Shown here: positions 61,481-64,000 of the stretch, piece by piece | How positions within the stretch are numbered: position 1 is the first letter of the stretch | Layout of the letters: each line of letters opens with the position of its first letter | Source: Serinus canaria | Taxonomy: Eukaryota > Chordata > Aves > Passeriformes > Fringillidae | Direction: 5' to 3' | NCBI RefSeq assembly: GCF_022539315.1 | Contig: NC_066342.1 | Span: 13,885,402-13,949,401 of the forward strand | Length of the DNA stretch: 64,000 nt | Position numbers and translations under genes: made by a program | Notes under the pieces: model-generated | Seen by the model: only the letters and a program-made list of their open reading frames with translations | Told to the model about the DNA's origin: nothing | Databases searched by the model: none

Positions 61481-63457
61481 TCAATATAAATTGCTTTTAG
61501 TGCATATATATTTTTAATGTGTTTTGAGACTTTTTTTGGTGGCTAGTGCATTTCACAGCATGTACCATATCTTTTAAATAGGAACTGCAAGAGCTGTTAG
61601 AGTGAACATACAGCTGGACATTCCATCCTGCTTGTAAAAAGTCTGAAATTTAGGTTTATTTGAATACCATAAAGAATAGTTATATAATTATAACATGTAA
61701 TTTAAAAAGAAAACACAAAAAAAAGTAAAATAAAACAAAAAAAATACATTGGTTGATGTATAACAAAGGGCAATGTTTAAGTACTGAGGAGAATTGGATC
61801 TTAGAGTAATACAGATAGATATACAGTGTGTGGTATGGTGTGATAATGCTGTCAGAATAAAGGTACCATCTGACCTCTGCATATGGATAGGCTAACTGTC
61901 AAATCAGGGATCCAGTTAAAGAAATACATATTGACCTTTCACATATTGCTAAAATTTGGCTTTTGATGCATGACGAGCTTACATGTACATTAACTGTAGT
62001 TTGCAAATAGTTTAAGCAGCTCTGATTCTTAAAAAAAAAAAGTAGCTAATGCCTATTTTTCCCTTTGTACATTGCCAGAAGCTGAAAAGTGAGGTGAAAT
62101 TTCATCATTTGAGGATTTGCACAATACCTCTACCTTGTACTAATAGAAATCCAATAAGTACCTGAATTCTCACAAATGGCACCATAGGTATCAGCACTAT
62201 TTAGGTAGTGGCACTCAAATTATTTTTACAAGTCAGTATCCAAAAAAATATGAACCTTTTGTGTAAGAACTTCTTGCCAAATTAAGAATTGTAGACCTCT
62301 CTAGTAGTTCTCCCCATTTCCAGGAGCTCATATCAACAGACTTTCCCTTGGAACTGTTTAAAAATTACTTTTGTAATTCAAGCCTGTTAGTTTGTGCCAG
62401 GCTTGGAGGGAAATAAAGGGAAGGCAATGAAAAGAGAGTTTAATGAGCCAGGAATTCTTTTAGCATTTAATATTTGTGTGTCCCATAGAAAGGCAGGGTA
62501 TGGGAAGCTCCTGTTGCTTTGTGGCTAAAAATACTCCTATGTGTAAACATTTAAAGTGAAACAACAATGTAGATTTTACATACTGTGTTTAATAAATTAA
62601 GCTGTTAAATGAACTACAAATGAGAATTTACGTCTATGAAAATTCTTTTACACTTTGGAAAGGGTTTGATTTTGTAAACACATCTGAGTTATGCTTTTCA
62701 AAAGGCCCCTGATTTCAGAAATGAATATTTACTTCTAGAACTGTTCTGTACAAATTTGTTGTATAGGACCAAGCTCCCCAGAGGACCATCCTGACAAGTT
62801 TTACAACAGACCTTAAAAGAAACACCACACATCTTTCCGAACATTTAAGAATGTCTTCCATCACAGCTAAAAGAAAAAAACCCAATGAAATAGAAGGCAG
62901 CAGCTTTCTAGAGAAATCTTACTTTCTAAAAAGCCTCTGAAGACTGAGACATCCTACATGAGAAACAGTCGTTTCCCTACTATTCATCCATGCAAGTCCA
63001 GAGCCACATGCAGAATGTGGTTCATAAGGGTATCAAATAGGACAGGAAGGACAGAGGCAGATTTCAGCAACTTTTTATTAAGTCTTGTTAATGTAATTTC
63101 CTGTCAGGTAGCACATGTGAGCTAAAATTGCATCAACTGGGCGGCGGGGGGGAGGGGAATCTTAAGGACAGGCTTTGCAATAGAACCTGTTTTAAAGATC
63201 ATATCTACACTGTTACTGAATCAGTGAGAATGGAGATTTAAAAAACTAATACAGCACTTGAATTCTTCTAGCCCATTTCTTTGATGGGTTGGAATTACTT
63301 GGATAGGACTCAGACAAGCTTATCTTGATTTCTGTCCTCTAAAACAAAAACATTTCAGATACATTACACAAATCTCTAACACTTGTTCCTTTTTTATCGG
63401 TCTGTGCATATTGCTGTGACTACTTATATTCACTCATAAATTGGTTCTATATGCAGT
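61481..63457. other. Intergenic or extended 3'UTR, no gene recognised
   Basis: Mostly unique AT-rich DNA. No exon of a neighbouring gene could be recognised on either strand. A GGCGGCGGGGGGGAGG run lies at 63140-63155. Confidence 0.5.
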
Positions 63458-64000
63458 TGTAGGCGAGACGGGGGACGGACGGAGACGAGAGATCTCTGAA
63501 GCCAAGTCATGGAACTTGCGGTTTATTGCAAAGGGCGTGGGTACAGGGCCCTGCTGGGAGCTGCCAGCTGCAGCTCGGAGCAGGCCCGAGAGAAGAGAGA
63601 GGATGAGAGGGTAAGAATGTAAAAGGCAAGAGCTAAGAGCATAGAAAAGTAAGTAAGAGCAAGAGAGCAAGAGTAAGAGTAAGAGCGCAAGAGTAAAAGC
63701 AAGAGAGCAAGAGTATGAGAGCAAGAGAGCAAAGTTCCTGTTACAATACAATAAATCATCTTCTGTGTTGAGTATTCTGATTCTCACTAACCAATCTAGT
63801 AGAGCATACAAATCCTATAGCATTTACATACAGACTATAAGAATCACTACATTACCATACTGTGTTACATTTTAAACCCTAAAAACTACTCTTCGGACCC
63901 CTTCTGCCAAGCTGGCAGGGTCTGCTTGGACCCTTGGACGTGCCTGCTTGCAGAGGGTATTGTTTCATCAAAAGGGGATTACCTTCAGCCGGCCACACCA
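63458..64000 (-). mobile_element. LTR running off the window, with a GCAAGAGA minisatellite
   Basis: Starts TGTAGGCGAGACGGGGGACG. On the - strand AATAAACCGCAAGTTCC (63518-63534) is a polyadenylation signal. AAGAGCAAGAGAGCAAGAGT-like units at 63650-63730 form a minisatellite. The other end lies outside the window. Confidence 0.65.
63645..63732. repeat. GAGCAAGAGTAA minisatellite
   Basis: Six or more imperfect 12-14 base units of AAGAGCAAGAG/AAGAGTAAG. Confidence 0.85.

Noticed and set aside
63246..63338. On the - strand, a TTTTGTTTTAG acceptor followed by 30 open codons and TAG, with a - strand AATAAA near 63075, as a possible last exon of a convergent neighbour such as DIMT1.
   Set aside because: The translation (RTEIKISLSESYPSNSNPSK...) does not look like the DIMT1 C terminus, and a 30-codon open stretch is common by chance.
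63645..63732. A direct-repeat array that might be mistaken for a CRISPR or satellite array.
   Set aside because: Units are short, imperfect and without spacers, and the genome is vertebrate. It is an LTR minisatellite.

Overview
The window is vertebrate nuclear DNA, almost certainly from a songbird. It holds the 3' part of one host gene, the kinesin-13 gene KIF2A on the + strand, plus many avian-type endogenous retroviruses (ERVs), solo LTRs and CR1 LINE fragments. No bacterial, plasmid or CRISPR-type features were seen. Species and family names for the repeats are inference, because no database could be searched.

Host gene: seven KIF2A coding exons can be read, at 10444-10553, 49756-49823, 51642-51755, 52871-53021, 54606-54707, 58342-58477 and 60844-60929. 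They are followed by a 3'UTR with AATAAA at 61460-61465. They encode the end of the motor domain, an alternatively used cassette, and the coiled-coil C terminus. The first exon lacks one base near 10467 and is therefore frameshifted. The other six are open and in phase with good splice sites. The intron between the first two exons is about 39 kb, most of it transposable elements.

Layout: 1-3251 is an ERVL-like provirus on the - strand with its 5' LTR at 2712-3251. 3354-8395 holds solo LTRs and CR1. 8396-10443 is mostly unique intron with an (ATATT)n microsatellite. 11132-13440 has two LTR pieces. A CR1 copy (13480-17333) is split by a complete but pol-less LTR element at 14007-17173 with a perfect 6-bp target duplication. 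17449-26770 holds more LTRs, including an ERVL LTR (22330-23641) with another LTR inside it. 26771-48190 is a gammaretrovirus-like provirus on the - strand. It is split by an env-less betaretrovirus-like (ERVK) provirus at 29309-36322, itself split by a solo LTR at 33895-34538, and by a second ERVK-type provirus at 38157-44443. Two near-identical 390-bp LTR-like elements lie at 48203-48592 and 57825-58212. The right edge (63458 onward) enters another LTR.

How it fits together: the retroviral genes do not form a working system. Frameshifts, stops, deletions and lost catalytic residues show that they are relics. The insertion history can be ordered from nesting. The biological question is what KIF2A copy this is. 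The ERV density, the inflated intron and a single frameshift in a conserved exon fit a W-chromosome (female-limited) gametolog, since KIF2A is Z-linked in birds, but a Z copy with one assembly error cannot be excluded.
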